Of a DNA stretch of 64,000 nucleotides, positions 6,789-16,521 are shown piece by piece (within the stretch, counting starts at the first letter, position 1; every line of letters begins with the position of its first letter). Location of the stretch: NCBI RefSeq assembly GCF_951805225.1, contig NZ_OX638201.1, positions 4,898,001-4,962,000 of the forward strand. Direction: 5' to 3'. The stretch is from an uncultured Flavobacterium sp. Its GTDB lineage: Bacteria; Bacteroidota; Bacteroidia; Flavobacteriales; Flavobacteriaceae. The position numbers and the translations under genes were made by a program. The notes under the pieces were generated by a model. That model did not search any database and was not told the DNA's origin. It saw only the letters and a list, made by a program, of their open reading frames with translations.

Positions 6789-8969
6789 TTATAACTTTTT
6801 CAATCCCTTTAATTCTGTAGCATTTCCTTCCTTAATGCTAATTGCAACACCTCCGCCCGGAGCTAAATACTGTTTTAAAATTGTTTTTGAGGTTACAACA
6901 ACTTTAGTTACGGTATATTTTTGTGGGTTTTCATTCCAATTCGCTTCTTTCGCATCAGCGTAAATTGTAGCGATGAATTTTTTTCCGGCTGGTAAATAAT
7001 CAAAAGTAATGTTGGCAGTTCTTGAGTTTTCGTCTGTGATTCCTCCAATAAACCAAGCGTCTTTTCCTTTTGCTTTACGAGCAATCGTGATATAATCTCC
7101 CGGTTCAGCTTCAAGAATATAACTGTTATCCCAATCTACAGCAACATCTTTGATGAACTGAAATGCATCTGGAAAACGCTCGTAGTTTCCAGGAATATCA
7201 GCTGCCATTTGCAACGGACTATACATCGTAACATAATATGCCAATTGTTTTACCAAAGTTGTATTCACACGTTGTGTACTTCCTGTTCCGTAATATGAAA
7301 GATCGGTCTGGAAAATTCCCGGAGTATAATCCATTGGTCCACCCATTAAACGTGTAAATGGCAAAATCGTGGTGTGATCCGGCGCTAATCCTCCCATAGA
7401 TTCAAACTCCGTTCCACGTGCAGATTCTTGTGCAATCCAGTTTGGGAAAGTTCTGTTTAAACCTGTTGGTCGAACCGCTTCGTGACTGTCAATCATGATT
7501 TTATAATCGGCTGCACGTTTGGCTACATTAATGTAATGATTGACCATCCATTGTCCGTCATGATGTTCGCCACGCGGAATAATTTTACCTACATAACCTG
7601 TTTTTACAGCATCGTAACCATTGTCATTCATAAACTGAAAAGCACGATCTAAACGACGCTCATAATTTGTTGCTGATCCTGAAGTTTCGTGGTGCATGAT
7701 AATTTTTACACCTTTTGAAGCTGCATATGCATGAACTGCTTTTACATCAAAATCAGGATAAGCGGTTACGTAATCAAAAACTTCCTCTTTCCAGTTGTTG
7801 ATCCAGTCTTCCCAGCCAATATTCCAACCTTCGATCAGGATTGCATCAAAACCATTTTTAGATGCAAAATCAATATATTCTTTTGCGCGTTCTGTTGTGG
7901 CTCCGTGTTTTCCGTTTGGCGTCAGTTTGGTAAAATCATCTGTTAATTTTACGTTTGTTTCTTTTCCGAATGCCCACGTACTTCTTCCTGCTACAAAATA
8001 TTCCCACCAAATTCCGATAAATTTTACCGGTTTTATCCACGAAACATCTTTGTAACTTGTTGGTTCGTTGAGGTTCAGGATTAATTTTGAAGCCAAAATT
8101 TCAGTTGCTTTATCGCTTACTACAATAGTTCTCCAAGGCGATTGCGCATCGGTTTGCATATATCCTTTTGCACCAACGGCATCAGGCGCTAAATGACTGC
8201 GCATTTTGTAATTTACGGCATCAACTTCAAGATACATTGCCGGATAATTGATCAAACCTGCTTCGTGAATGTTGATGTATAAACCGTCATCAGATTTCAT
8301 CATTGATGGCGTTTGCACAGACAATTCTTTGATAGGCCATTGCGAATTGATATCGATCGTAGCTTTCTTCATTAACGAAGGAACTTCAGAAATTTTCGAA
8401 GTTGTATAAGCATATTCATTGGTATCATAATCTCCCGGAATCCAGAAGATTTTATGATTTCCAGCCAAATTAAATTCAGAACGTTCTTCTTTTATTACAA
8501 AATAATTCAAGTCATTTTGCTTCGGAAATTCATATCTAAAACCTAATCCGTCATTGAATAAACGGAAACGAATGCGAATATATCTGTTGTTATTTTTTGC
8601 TTGCGCCAAAGTGACAACCAATTCATTGTAATTGTTGCGGATTGTTTTTTCTTCGCCTAAAACCGGATTCCAAGTATCATCAACAGAGGATTGTGCTGTA
8701 TTTGTAACGGTAAAACCATCCAAAAACGAAGGCAAATTTTGAAGTTCTAAACCCAAAGAACTTGGTTTTATAACTGCTTTTTGTTTATATGATAATTGGT
8801 AAGATGGAATTCCACCTTCTTTTAATTCAAATTTTAGAGAAAGATTTTTGTTTGGCGAAGTTATTTCCTGTGCCTGAACCCATAATGAGTTTGCACACAC
8901 AAAAAGTAAAAGCGCTACTTTTTTGCCCAAACGAATTTGAAGCAGCATTTTTTGGGATTGAAAATTCAT
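6789..8969 (-). CDS. susB: GH97 alpha-glucosidase (SusB-like)
   Basis: 726 residues with an N-terminal signal peptide ending near WVQAQ, so it is probably periplasmic. Glycoside hydrolase family 97 has an N-terminal beta-sandwich, a TIM barrel and a C-terminal beta domain, and this length is typical. Key acidic residues are present: Glu428 (HHETSG), Glu497 (SHEAVRPTG) and Glu521 (RGTEFES). They are spaced as Glu439/508/532 of the inverting SusB enzyme of Bacteroides thetaiotaomicron, as I recall that family. It would cleave maltooligosaccharides imported by SusC/SusD to glucose. It lies 50 bp downstream of the lipoprotein amylase and belongs to the same locus. Confidence 0.95.
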   Translation of the reverse strand: MNFQSQKMLLQIRLGKKVALLLFVCANSLWVQAQEITSPNKNLSLKFELKEGGIPSYQLSYKQKAVIKPSSLGLELQNLPSFLDGFTVTNTAQSSVDDTWNPVLGEEKTIRNNYNELVVTLAQAKNNNRYIRIRFRLFNDGLGFRYEFPKQNDLNYFVIKEERSEFNLAGNHKIFWIPGDYDTNEYAYTTSKISEVPSLMKKATIDINSQWPIKELSVQTPSMMKSDDGLYINIHEAGLINYPAMYLEVDAVNYKMRSHLAPDAVGAKGYMQTDAQSPWRTIVVSDKATEILASKLILNLNEPTSYKDVSWIKPVKFIGIWWEYFVAGRSTWAFGKETNVKLTDDFTKLTPNGKHGATTERAKEYIDFASKNGFDAILIEGWNIGWEDWINNWKEEVFDYVTAYPDFDVKAVHAYAASKGVKIIMHHETSGSATNYERRLDRAFQFMNDNGYDAVKTGYVGKIIPRGEHHDGQWMVNHYINVAKRAADYKIMIDSHEAVRPTGLNRTFPNWIAQESARGTEFESMGGLAPDHTTILPFTRLMGGPMDYTPGIFQTDLSYYGTGSTQRVNTTLVKQLAYYVTMYSPLQMAADIPGNYERFPDAFQFIKDVAVDWDNSYILEAEPGDYITIARKAKGKDAWFIGGITDENSRTANITFDYLPAGKKFIATIYADAKEANWNENPQKYTVTKVVVTSKTILKQYLAPGGGVAISIKEGNATELKGLKKL

Positions 8970-9019
8970 GTTATTTAGTTTTTTAGCAAACCTAATTTGT
9001 TTCTAAAGTTGCTTTTGTA

Positions 9020-10399
9020 TTAGTTTTTCAATACTAAATATTGAAAAGGTTGTAGCGTTAAGTCGGCAGCAACAGTTACTGCATTTCCTGTAAAAGCATC
9101 TTTCCATGTTCCTTTTAATGAAGGAGTAACTAAATATTTAACGGCTGAATTAGTTAAATTAGAAAGAACCAGAACTTTTTCGGCATCTTTTACCATTGTA
9201 AAAGCGCTTATTTCATTACTGCTATATCCAGTAAAACTTCCTGTTTTTATGGCATTGCTTGAATTTCTGAAAGCGATAATTTTTTTGTATTCTGCCAAAA
9301 CAGAAGCATCCGCAGTAGACCAGTCAATTGGAGTTTTTGCGAAATAATTGATTCTTTTATTATAACCAACTTCTTGTCCGTTGTAGATCATTGGAACAGA
9401 TTTCATATAAGCAGCGACAACAAATGTAGCGATAGAACCTTCTTTACCTCCAAAAAGTTCGTAAGGAGTTCCTTCAGAAAGGTTTACGTCATGATTGCTT
9501 GTGTATCTTACAATTCTATTTTCGGGTCTGTAATTAGTCGCATATTCAGTTGCGTTTGAATCCTGAATAGTTGTAGCAGGTTTACTTTCTTTGAATACTT
9601 TTTCTAAAGTCGAGAAAAAGTTAAATCCAAATGTATAATCAAAACCCGAAACAAAATGACTCGCTTTTGAACCTTCAGCAAGCATTAAGATATTTTGATT
9701 TTTTTTGATGGTTCTTAATTTTGTGATTGCATCTGACCAGAAATTCTGAGGAACTAAATCTGCATAGTCACATCTGAAACCATCGATATTTGCATTGTAA
9801 ACCCAGTAAGACATTGCGTCGATCATTGCATCTTTCATTTCAGCATTATTGAAATCTAACTGTGCAACGTCATTGTAATTTGTTCCCGGAGGAATAATAA
9901 TTTCTCCTTTGTCATTCTTTTGATACCAGTTTGGATGTTGTGTAATCCATGCGTTGTCCCAAGAAGTATGATTGGCAACCCAGTCAAGAATTACGGCCAT
10001 ATTTTTTTTGTGCGCTTCTTCAACTAAAGTCTGAAGATCTTGCAAAGTTCCAAAATCAGGATTTACAGCTTTATAATCTTTCACAGCATAAGGAGAACCT
10101 AATTCCCCCGAAGCTTTTATTTTTCCAACAGGATAAACAGGCATTAGATACACAACATTTGCGCCTAATTCCTGAATTTGAGTAAGTCTGTCCTGAACAC
10201 CTTTTAGAGTTCCTGCCTGACTAAAAGCACGAATATTTACCTGATAAATTATAGCATCTTCTTTTTTAGGCATTTTGTCAAATGATGCGCCATATTGTTG
10301 ATAAGGAGAAGCCGGAGCTGAATCGTTATCTGACGAACTACACGATACAAATGCTAATGCAAGTATTAAAGTATAGACGATTTTTATATTTGATTTCAT
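9020..10399 (-). CDS. GH13 alpha-amylase lipoprotein (SusG/SusA-like)
   Basis: 459 residues with a lipoprotein signal (LALAFVSC, Cys20), so it is anchored to a membrane, probably at the cell surface. The GH13 barrel carries all four conserved regions: DWVANHTS (region I with the His present), GFRCDYAD (nucleophile Asp211), LMLAEGSK (acid Glu242) and TSNHDVNL (Asp304). It is clearly paralogous to the GH13 domain of the large secreted protein at 3169, but lacks all accessory modules. It lies downstream of susE and upstream of the GH97 gene, as expected for a starch locus. Confidence 0.94.
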   Translation of the reverse strand: MKSNIKIVYTLILALAFVSCSSSDNDSAPASPYQQYGASFDKMPKKEDAIIYQVNIRAFSQAGTLKGVQDRLTQIQELGANVVYLMPVYPVGKIKASGELGSPYAVKDYKAVNPDFGTLQDLQTLVEEAHKKNMAVILDWVANHTSWDNAWITQHPNWYQKNDKGEIIIPPGTNYNDVAQLDFNNAEMKDAMIDAMSYWVYNANIDGFRCDYADLVPQNFWSDAITKLRTIKKNQNILMLAEGSKASHFVSGFDYTFGFNFFSTLEKVFKESKPATTIQDSNATEYATNYRPENRIVRYTSNHDVNLSEGTPYELFGGKEGSIATFVVAAYMKSVPMIYNGQEVGYNKRINYFAKTPIDWSTADASVLAEYKKIIAFRNSSNAIKTGSFTGYSSNEISAFTMVKDAEKVLVLSNLTNSAVKYLVTPSLKGTWKDAFTGNAVTVAADLTLQPFQYLVLKN

Positions 10400-10435
10400 A
10401 TTTTTTGAATTTATTTAACAAGCCCGAAGTTTAAA

Positions 10436-10470
10436 GATATCCTGCCTTTTGCTCAAGAAAGGCAGGTATC
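10436..10470 (-). other. stem-loop between susE and the amylase gene
   Basis: GATA-CCTGCCTTT pairs with AAAGGCAGG-TATC with a one-base bulge, with no T-run on the transcribed strand. It is therefore more likely an mRNA stabiliser or processing site than a terminator. It separates the abundant Sus binding proteins from the enzymes. Confidence 0.5.
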
Positions 10471-10504
10471 ACTCAAACTAATCTAGCTTATTTTAAATGT
10501 TAGA

Positions 10505-11584
10505 TTATTTTTTAACGATAGTACAAGTTGCAGTTGCAGGGTAGCCATTGCTTGCCGGATCTACTTCGTTTATTGTAAAGGTTACTTCATAAGTTCCTGC
10601 TTCTCCAATGGTATAAGCTGCTGTATTACCAAGGTTAATTGTATTTGTTGAAGAATCTGCAGGACCATAATTTACATCCCACGAATTATTTAATCTAAAT
10701 TTTAAGGCTCCTGGCGCTAGAGTGGTAGTGATCTTCCATGTTTTGGTTTGGTGATCATAGCTCATTGGAGTACTTGCATCCCAACTTCCGGCTGTTGCTG
10801 TTCCAACAATTCCCCAAGAATAAGCGGTAGCGGTCCATTTTAAAGTATTTAAATTTACTTTTATCTGATACGAACCTGGTCCTGAAAGAGTAAAATCAGT
10901 ATCACTCATGTTTTTTAGATCAGAGTTTGTAGCTCCTGCACCAAAGAACTGAGCCCAGTTTCTCTCTCTATTTATTTTAAATCCAGGACCTGCACCTTCA
11001 GGTAAAGTCATATAACCTTGAAATATTCCTACTTGTATTTCTTTTAATCCAGCTGCTGTTTCTATAGCCCAACCTTGATAACTTCCCGGCATATATATTT
11101 CGCCAAATACGACTACTTTTTCGTAAGGCGTAACGGTTATTGTAACTGGAGTTGAATAAATTCTATGATCCATAGTAGATTCAACACGAATTACTAATTC
11201 TCCGGGAACGTTAGGTTTTAGACCTAATTCTGTAGCAATTTTATTCAATTCGAGTACAGTAAAAGATTTGCTTAAAACATCTTGTCCAACTTCAACTCGT
11301 TTAGCTTTTCCCCAAGCTTCGCTTCCTTTGATATCGGTACTTAGATCAAATTGTAAAGCATAAGTAACGGGCGCAGCGATTGGATAAGTCACTTTTGGCC
11401 ATGAAACAAGTAAGACTTGCTGATCAGATACATCTTCTTTAAGCACTATTGTACTCGATGAAACTTCAATAGCAGAAGGGAAAGTTACCGTTGCTAAGGT
11501 TGTTAGTTGTCCATCAGTTTCGCAGGAAGCTGCTAAAAAAAGCAAACTGCCTAGTACGAATAATTTATTTATATATTTTTTCAT
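10505..11584 (-). CDS. susE: SusE-like outer-membrane starch-binding lipoprotein
   Basis: 359 residues with lipobox LFLAASC (Cys21). The N-terminal region (about 25-145) matches the SusE N-terminal Ig-like domain (LKEDVSDQQVLLVSWPKVTY, VTYALQFDL). Two starch-binding CBM-like repeats follow, with MPGSYQGW near 167 and GTATAGSWDASTPM near 265. SusE/SusF proteins bind starch at the cell surface but are not catalytic. It lies 14 bp after susD, as in other sus loci. A separate SusF is absent. Confidence 0.9.
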   Translation of the reverse strand: MKKYINKLFVLGSLLFLAASCETDGQLTTLATVTFPSAIEVSSSTIVLKEDVSDQQVLLVSWPKVTYPIAAPVTYALQFDLSTDIKGSEAWGKAKRVEVGQDVLSKSFTVLELNKIATELGLKPNVPGELVIRVESTMDHRIYSTPVTITVTPYEKVVVFGEIYMPGSYQGWAIETAAGLKEIQVGIFQGYMTLPEGAGPGFKINRERNWAQFFGAGATNSDLKNMSDTDFTLSGPGSYQIKVNLNTLKWTATAYSWGIVGTATAGSWDASTPMSYDHQTKTWKITTTLAPGALKFRLNNSWDVNYGPADSSTNTINLGNTAAYTIGEAGTYEVTFTINEVDPASNGYPATATCTIVKK

Positions 11585-11598
11585 AATAGTTTTTGTTT

Positions 11599-13107
11599 TT
11601 AGTAACCTGGGTTTTGTTTAAGTCCAGGATTAGCATCTAATGCAGATGTTGGAATTGGGAACAATTTTCTGTAAGCAGGAGATTCTGGTCTGAATTCGTT
11701 TGCCAATAAAAATTTGTCAAAACGAATCATGTCTTGTCTTCTGTGACCTTCCCAGTTTAATTCAAAACCTCTTTCATCATAAATATTATCAAGAGTTGGG
11801 TTTGCGTCAAGAGCAGCTAAACCTGCACGTTTTCTTATTTGATCTACAAAAGGTTTTGCCGCACCAGGATTTCCTAAACGAACATTACATTCTGCCATCA
11901 TTAAAATTACGTCAGCATATCTGTAAATTGGAAAGTCATTTGAAGCTCCTCCACCAGATATTGCTCCAGCAGGATAAAACTTAATGTTACGAACTCCAGC
12001 CTGAGGATCAGCTCCCGGATCGTCTAAAGAAGCAACATCAAGCGTATAATTAAATCCGCCTTTTTGTTCTCCAACTAAAAACTGTTTTCTTCTAACATCG
12101 TTTAAAGCATATTTCAGGAAGAAATCTTTAGGCACTATAGTTCCGTTCCAAGTATCAAATCCAAATAAAGATTTACCATGCGGACCATATAAACTACGAT
12201 TGGTATAAATATTACGAGAAACAACATCAAGTGTAGCATAGATAGGTAAAATAGTTTCATCATCCGGCAATACATCTCCAAATAATTCGTAATATTTATT
12301 TCCTAATGGGCTGGCAGTATTTTCATCACCTGAGTGTAGTGTATATCCGCCTTCACTTACTTTATTACAAGCTGCCAAGCATTCGTTCCATTTTGCTTCT
12401 CCTGTGTATACTTTTGCATTTAGATATACTTTTGCTAATAAGGTATATCCTGCCCATTTATTGAATCTTCCGTAATATTTTCCTCCTTTTGTCACTGAAA
12501 GAAGTTCTACATTATCAGTCAATTCTTTTACAATAAAATCATATACTACTTTACGGCTTGCCTGAGGAATTTTATCTACTGTAGTATTGTTATCCGTATA
12601 AAAAGGAACATCTCCAAAATCGTCTATCAATAAATAATAAAAGAAGGCACGTACTACTTTTGCTTCAGCAATTTTTGAAGCATCAGCATTTGATTTTTCT
12701 AATAATTCAACCGCTAAATTGGCTTTGAAAATACCATTGTATAACCATCTCCATGTATTGTTAATAATGGACTCAGTTGGAAGCCATACATGTTTGTGCA
12801 AACGAGCAAAATCCTGTTGCCAGTTACCATCATTTCTATGCGGAATTACCTGCTCATCTGATGACATACAGTTCATGTCATACCAGCCGTTATCTGCTCC
12901 TGCATAACCAACACCTGGTACGCCTTTACGTTCAAAATCTCCTGGAATTTCTGCGTAAACACTTGCTAAGGCAAGATTTGCTCCTTCAGGAGTTCCATAA
13001 AAGCTGTCTGGTTGATATTTGTCGTATATATTTTCGTTGATATCAGAACAGCTAAAAAGGCTTAGGAAACATACGCTTCCTGCTATTACTATATTTTTAA
13101 TTTTCAT
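11599..13107 (-). CDS. susD: SusD/RagB family nutrient-binding outer-membrane lipoprotein
   Basis: 502 residues with lipobox SLFSC (Cys20). It shows the SusD family layout: TPR-like helical core (IYDKYQPDSFY, GTPEGANLALASVYAEI, WRWLYNGIFKANLAVE), the conserved FPIYRYADVILMMAEC segment and C-terminal FELNWEGHRRQDMIRF ending KLFPIPTSALDANPGLKQNPGY. It binds maltooligosaccharides as the lid of the SusC porin. It lies 9 bp downstream of susC, so the two are translated together. Confidence 0.95.
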   Translation of the reverse strand: MKIKNIVIAGSVCFLSLFSCSDINENIYDKYQPDSFYGTPEGANLALASVYAEIPGDFERKGVPGVGYAGADNGWYDMNCMSSDEQVIPHRNDGNWQQDFARLHKHVWLPTESIINNTWRWLYNGIFKANLAVELLEKSNADASKIAEAKVVRAFFYYLLIDDFGDVPFYTDNNTTVDKIPQASRKVVYDFIVKELTDNVELLSVTKGGKYYGRFNKWAGYTLLAKVYLNAKVYTGEAKWNECLAACNKVSEGGYTLHSGDENTASPLGNKYYELFGDVLPDDETILPIYATLDVVSRNIYTNRSLYGPHGKSLFGFDTWNGTIVPKDFFLKYALNDVRRKQFLVGEQKGGFNYTLDVASLDDPGADPQAGVRNIKFYPAGAISGGGASNDFPIYRYADVILMMAECNVRLGNPGAAKPFVDQIRKRAGLAALDANPTLDNIYDERGFELNWEGHRRQDMIRFDKFLLANEFRPESPAYRKLFPIPTSALDANPGLKQNPGY

Positions 13108-13116
13108 TTCTTTTTA

Positions 13117-16100
13117 CTATTTAAATTTTACAGTCAAACCAAATGCAACACTTCTTGTACGAGGATAAATACCTTTATCCTGACCAAAATTATCAGCAGG
13201 GTCACCACTTGCGCTTACGTTCAATTCCGGATCAACACCTGTGTAATCTGTGATAAGAAGTAAGTTGTTTCCTGTAAGAGAAAGTCGAATATTGTCGATG
13301 TACTTATCAGTAAAACGGAAAGTATATCCTGCAGTAACATTATCCAGACGTATGAATGAACCATCTTCTAACCATATATCAGATCCGTATGGTGAAGAAC
13401 GAATTCCTTTGTCTACAGCACTTTGTAAAATATTTGAACTACCGGTATTCTCAAGCATGCTTAATCTTTGATTAAGGGCGTTGTAAATTTTGTTTCCTCC
13501 GGAACCTCTCCATAACATAGATACATCAAAAGCTTTGTATCTATAAGTTGGGTTAAAGGCAAATGTATAAGTTGGTAATGCTGAACCTGCATTATAACGA
13601 TCTGCGCTTCTTGCGCCTTGATCTATAAGACCGCTTCCATCACGATCCTTTACAGTTTCAACACCGTTTCCATTTACTCCGGTATGCTCTAAAGTGTAAA
13701 ATGAACCAATTGGTTGTCCTTGTACTAAATATAAATTTGGCGTACCAGCCCAGCTTACATAATTAGTATTTAAAGGAATACCATTAATGTTGCCGGTTAA
13801 ATTAAGCACTTCGTTTTTCATAAAGGACACGTTTCCTGCTAATGTAAGTGTGCTATTTTCTGATTTTATAACATCATAAGCAAGAGCAACTTCTAATCCT
13901 TTATTTGAAATGCTTCCTACGTTTGCTTTAATTTGATCGTATGGATAAGGCGGTTGTGGTACCGTGTAGTTGAATAATAAATTATCTGTTGTAGAATCGT
14001 AAACATCTACGCTACCTCTTAATCGATTGTTTAAAAGGGCAAAATCAAGCCCGATATTGGTTTGCTTTTTTGTTTCCCACTTCAAATCAGCATTTGCATT
14101 TTGAGAAATACCAAAATTGGTAATAAGAGATCCTCCAAAATATATAGTTCCGGCACTATCAACTAACGGCAATGAAGTTTGTGGTACAAGACCTTGTTGA
14201 TTACCGGTTTCACCATAACCTACGCGTAATTTTAATTCAGAAAATAAATTCTGATTAGTCATAAATGATTCTTTGTTGATTTGCCATGCCACAGATGCAG
14301 ATGGAAAATTCCCCCATTTATTATTTGCTCCAAACACAGATGAACCATCTCGTCTGATACTAGCTGTAAGTAAATAACGATCTAATAAAGAGTAGTTTAA
14401 TCTTCCTAAATAAGAAACTAAAGTTCTGTCGTTTTTATAAGATCTGATATCTCCGGTTCTTACTTTAGACAAATCGCCAAATTGAAGTGCATTGTAACTA
14501 GCCTCATCACTGATAAAACCTCTTGCCTGAGTATAATTACCCTGATAAGTTTGGCTTTGCCATTCGTATAAAGCCAATGCATTAAAGCTATGGATTCCGA
14601 AAGTCTTTTTGTAGTTAAGACTAAGATTAGTTAATTTTTCGTTTTGTCTCTTATTATCAATATTAGCAAAACCGTTTTGCTCAACAGCATTAGCATCTGT
14701 TGATTTCGATGGCATGTAAAATCCTGTAGAAGAATTTGTCTTTCTCCAGCTTCCAAACCAGTTTGCTGAGAAACCTTTACCTAAATCTAATTCGGCCTTT
14801 AAACTTCCAAATAAATTGTCTTCTTGTCTTTCATTTGTAACTTCTTGTGCAGCTGCATAAGGATTTAAATAGTGAAATACCGTTGAATCTGTAAAATAAC
14901 TTCCATCAGTATTAAAAACAGGATCTGTTGGTCTTGCCAATAATGCATTTGTAATTAAGTTTGATGAGTAACCTACAGTTCCAATATTACCAATACTGCT
15001 CGTTACATTATTTACTCCCGAATTTAAATTAAACGTCAATTTTAATTTGTCATCAAGAGCCAATTGCGTCGCTTGCAAACGACCAATATATTTTTGATTG
15101 CTTGAATTAATTACCACACCATCTTGCAAAATAGCTGTAATAGATGCTCTGTAATTAAATTTATCTGTTCCTCCACCAAATGATAATGTGTGAGTTTGAG
15201 TTATTCCTGTTTGAGTCAAAAGACCGTACCAATCTGTATTTGAGCCATGATTTGAAGATGCTGGAACACCAACACTTTGGGCTGTTTGCCACCATTGGTT
15301 AGAATCAAGCATATCCAATTTTTTTGGAATAAAATCTATAGAAGTATATCCATTATATTCCAAAGTAGTTTTTCCCGCTTTACTTTTTTTAGTAGTTACA
15401 ATGATAACTCCAGGCGCTCCTCTGGAACCGTAAACTGCAGTAGCCGAAGCATCTTTTAAAACATCTATAGTTTCAATTTCAGAAGGCGGAACCTGATTTA
15501 ATAAATCCATGTTTCCCTGAATTCCATCTACAACAACTAAAGGATCATTTCCTCCAATCAAAGAAGAGATTCCTCTAATACGAACGCTTGGTCCTGAACC
15601 TGGCTCACTACCAACTTGAGTAATGTTTACACCAGCTGCTTTTCCCGAAATCAAAGATAGCGGATTTACAATCGCACCTTGATTCATGTCTTTTGCAGCT
15701 ATTGAAGAAACAGCTCCGGTAACATCTTTTCTGGCAGTAGTACCGTAACCAACTACAACAATTTCCTGTAAGTTTGTGGCATCAGGAAGAAGCTGTATAT
15801 TGATAACGCTTTGGTTTGCGGTTACTTTTTTCTCTTTATATCCAATAAAAGTTACTACAATTACAGCCGTATTGCTTTCGACAGTAAGTTTGTATTTACC
15901 GTCAAAATCAGTTACCATTCCGTTTTTAGTTCCTTCTTCAAAAACAGATGCTCCAGGCAATGGCAAACCATTTTCATCCGTGATAATTCCGGAAACGGTT
16001 TGTTTTTGAAACTGAATAATTTCTGTTTTAAGTTCTGGCTTTTTTAGAATAATCTGAGTATCGCGAATTTTAAATTCGGTTGGAGTTCCTTTAAAAAGTT

Positions 16101-16392
16101 TATCCAAAACAACATATATCGACTGATCTTTTACAGAAATTGAAATCGTTCGATCTAAGTCGATGTCATTCAGTTTGTAAATAAACCTGAAATCTGTTTT
16201 TTGTTCTATGGTCTCAATAACCTTTTCGATTGTTGAATTGTTTAATTCAAGGGTTACTTTTGTTTTTTGGGCATAAGTATTCCCTCTAATGTTAAACATG
16301 GCGACCAAAATAAGTAGTGTAGTTAATTTCAATTTTAGGTCATTTTGGAACACTCGGTATAAAAACCCAGTATTCTTTGATTTTTTTTTCAT
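13117..16392 (-). CDS. susC: SusC/RagA TonB-dependent receptor with N-terminal STN domain
   Basis: 1091 residues. After a signal peptide (to about 41, TYAQ) there is an STN signalling domain (about 43-120: LNNSTIEKVIETIEQKTDFRF...), then a carboxypeptidase-regulatory-like domain (129-200), a plug with VVVGYGTTARKDVTGAVSSI and VLKDASATAVYGSRG, and a 22-strand barrel ending TRSVAFGLTVKFK. SusC imports oligosaccharides with SusD. The extra STN domain is the part that, in FecA-type systems, contacts a FecR anti-sigma factor; such a gene lies 129 bp upstream. This SusC is therefore likely a sensor as well as a transporter. Confidence 0.95.
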   Translation of the reverse strand: MKKKSKNTGFLYRVFQNDLKLKLTTLLILVAMFNIRGNTYAQKTKVTLELNNSTIEKVIETIEQKTDFRFIYKLNDIDLDRTISISVKDQSIYVVLDKLFKGTPTEFKIRDTQIILKKPELKTEIIQFQKQTVSGIITDENGLPLPGASVFEEGTKNGMVTDFDGKYKLTVESNTAVIVVTFIGYKEKKVTANQSVINIQLLPDATNLQEIVVVGYGTTARKDVTGAVSSIAAKDMNQGAIVNPLSLISGKAAGVNITQVGSEPGSGPSVRIRGISSLIGGNDPLVVVDGIQGNMDLLNQVPPSEIETIDVLKDASATAVYGSRGAPGVIIVTTKKSKAGKTTLEYNGYTSIDFIPKKLDMLDSNQWWQTAQSVGVPASSNHGSNTDWYGLLTQTGITQTHTLSFGGGTDKFNYRASITAILQDGVVINSSNQKYIGRLQATQLALDDKLKLTFNLNSGVNNVTSSIGNIGTVGYSSNLITNALLARPTDPVFNTDGSYFTDSTVFHYLNPYAAAQEVTNERQEDNLFGSLKAELDLGKGFSANWFGSWRKTNSSTGFYMPSKSTDANAVEQNGFANIDNKRQNEKLTNLSLNYKKTFGIHSFNALALYEWQSQTYQGNYTQARGFISDEASYNALQFGDLSKVRTGDIRSYKNDRTLVSYLGRLNYSLLDRYLLTASIRRDGSSVFGANNKWGNFPSASVAWQINKESFMTNQNLFSELKLRVGYGETGNQQGLVPQTSLPLVDSAGTIYFGGSLITNFGISQNANADLKWETKKQTNIGLDFALLNNRLRGSVDVYDSTTDNLLFNYTVPQPPYPYDQIKANVGSISNKGLEVALAYDVIKSENSTLTLAGNVSFMKNEVLNLTGNINGIPLNTNYVSWAGTPNLYLVQGQPIGSFYTLEHTGVNGNGVETVKDRDGSGLIDQGARSADRYNAGSALPTYTFAFNPTYRYKAFDVSMLWRGSGGNKIYNALNQRLSMLENTGSSNILQSAVDKGIRSSPYGSDIWLEDGSFIRLDNVTAGYTFRFTDKYIDNIRLSLTGNNLLLITDYTGVDPELNVSASGDPADNFGQDKGIYPRTRSVAFGLTVKFK

Positions 16393-16441
16393 AATTTTGT
16401 TAATTGATTGTAGTTAATTCGTTATATTCAATCACTTAGTT

Positions 16442-16472
16442 AATCGGAAATTGTTCGCAGCTCTTTCCGATT
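16442..16472. other. hairpin in the susC leader
   Basis: AATCGGAAA and TTTCCGATT form a 9-bp stem between the anti-sigma gene and susC. The T-run follows the stem on the plus strand, opposite to the genes, so it is not an obvious terminator for them. It may be a leader structure. Confidence 0.4.
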
Positions 16473-16521
16473 TTTTTATTTTAGTACTTTTCTTTCTTCA
16501 TTTTTTTTCATTGGTTAGTGG

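Noticed and set aside
16442..16473. Hairpin as terminator between anti-sigma and susC
   Set aside because: The T-run is on the wrong strand for these genes.
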